Source: a virus. From it: a DNA stretch of 48,377 nucleotides. The translations under genes were made by a program, and so were the position numbers. Below the pieces are notes generated by a model. The model searched no databases and was not told the origin of the DNA. It worked only from the letters and a program-made list of their open reading frames with translations. Shown here piece by piece: positions 48,358 through 48,377 of this stretch. Position 1 is the first letter of the stretch. Every line of letters begins with the position of its first letter. The stretch is taken from positions 1-48,377 of the IMG/VR virus record IMGVR_UViG_3300017773_000019. One strand, given 5' to 3'.

Positions 48358-48377
48358 TTATAAGTGGTCAACCCACA

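Overview
The window is most of the genome of a tailed, probably short-tailed (podovirus-like) marine bacteriophage. The evidence is a full virion block with T7-type tail-tube and nozzle proteins, internal virion proteins and fibres, a T7-like replication set (zinc-finger primase-helicase, family A polymerase, gp2.5-like SSB, exonuclease, Holliday-junction nuclease), a nucleotide-supply set (class II ribonucleotide reductase, ThyX, MazG), several small protein families I know from marine phages, and AT-rich, tightly packed genes. No bacterial housekeeping gene, rRNA or tRNA is visible. The gene set resembles HMO-2011-type phages of marine Alphaproteobacteria; that placement and the host are inferences. 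No terminase, portal protein or RNA polymerase was found. Since the left edge opens inside a gene just before the virion block and the right edge stops after a packaging-side small-gene block, the missing head-packaging genes would fit across the ends of a circular or permuted genome.

Layout. 1-26722 (+): virion block: unknown virion protein, scaffold-like protein, major capsid protein, head accessory protein, tail-tube and nozzle proteins, a fibre, a paralogous pair of repeat adhesins, a multi-module adhesin, small membrane and accessory proteins, then four large internal or ejection proteins. An intrinsic terminator at 26727-26750 separates this from the convergent minus-strand block. 26749-38783 (-): one long, mostly ATGA-coupled operon read from integrase (38783) through small proteins, a half-size Na/Pi transporter, ThyX, primase-helicase, polymerase, SSB, two PD-(D/E)XK nucleases, MazG, RNR, a DUF3310 protein and an RMF-like small protein. 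38917-43179 (-): a separate five-gene module with discrete starts and hairpins between genes: an early-type protein, a tandem-HTH protein, a conserved phage protein, a 517-residue protein with Cys pairs and an M20/M28-type zinc hydrolase. 43180-44577: about 1.4 kb without a convincing gene, packed with iteron-like repeats and palindromes; a candidate origin and control locus. 44578-48357 (+): small early or lysis genes (two holin candidates, M15 endolysin), an HNH-like protein and several very lysine-rich small proteins.

Two AT-rich control regions (38800-38912 and 44372-44502) share a 13-bp core and clusters of the palindrome ACTTWAAGT, placed over strong sigma70-like promoters that fire left (integrase and replication operon) and right (44578 operon). 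They also bracket the five-gene module as same-orientation repeats. Common repression is the simplest reading. Recombination between them by the phage integrase is a testable alternative.

Functions come from motifs read by eye and remembered families; no alignment or database search was run. Starts were moved from the longest frame where a good ribosome site or stop-start overlap favoured another codon.
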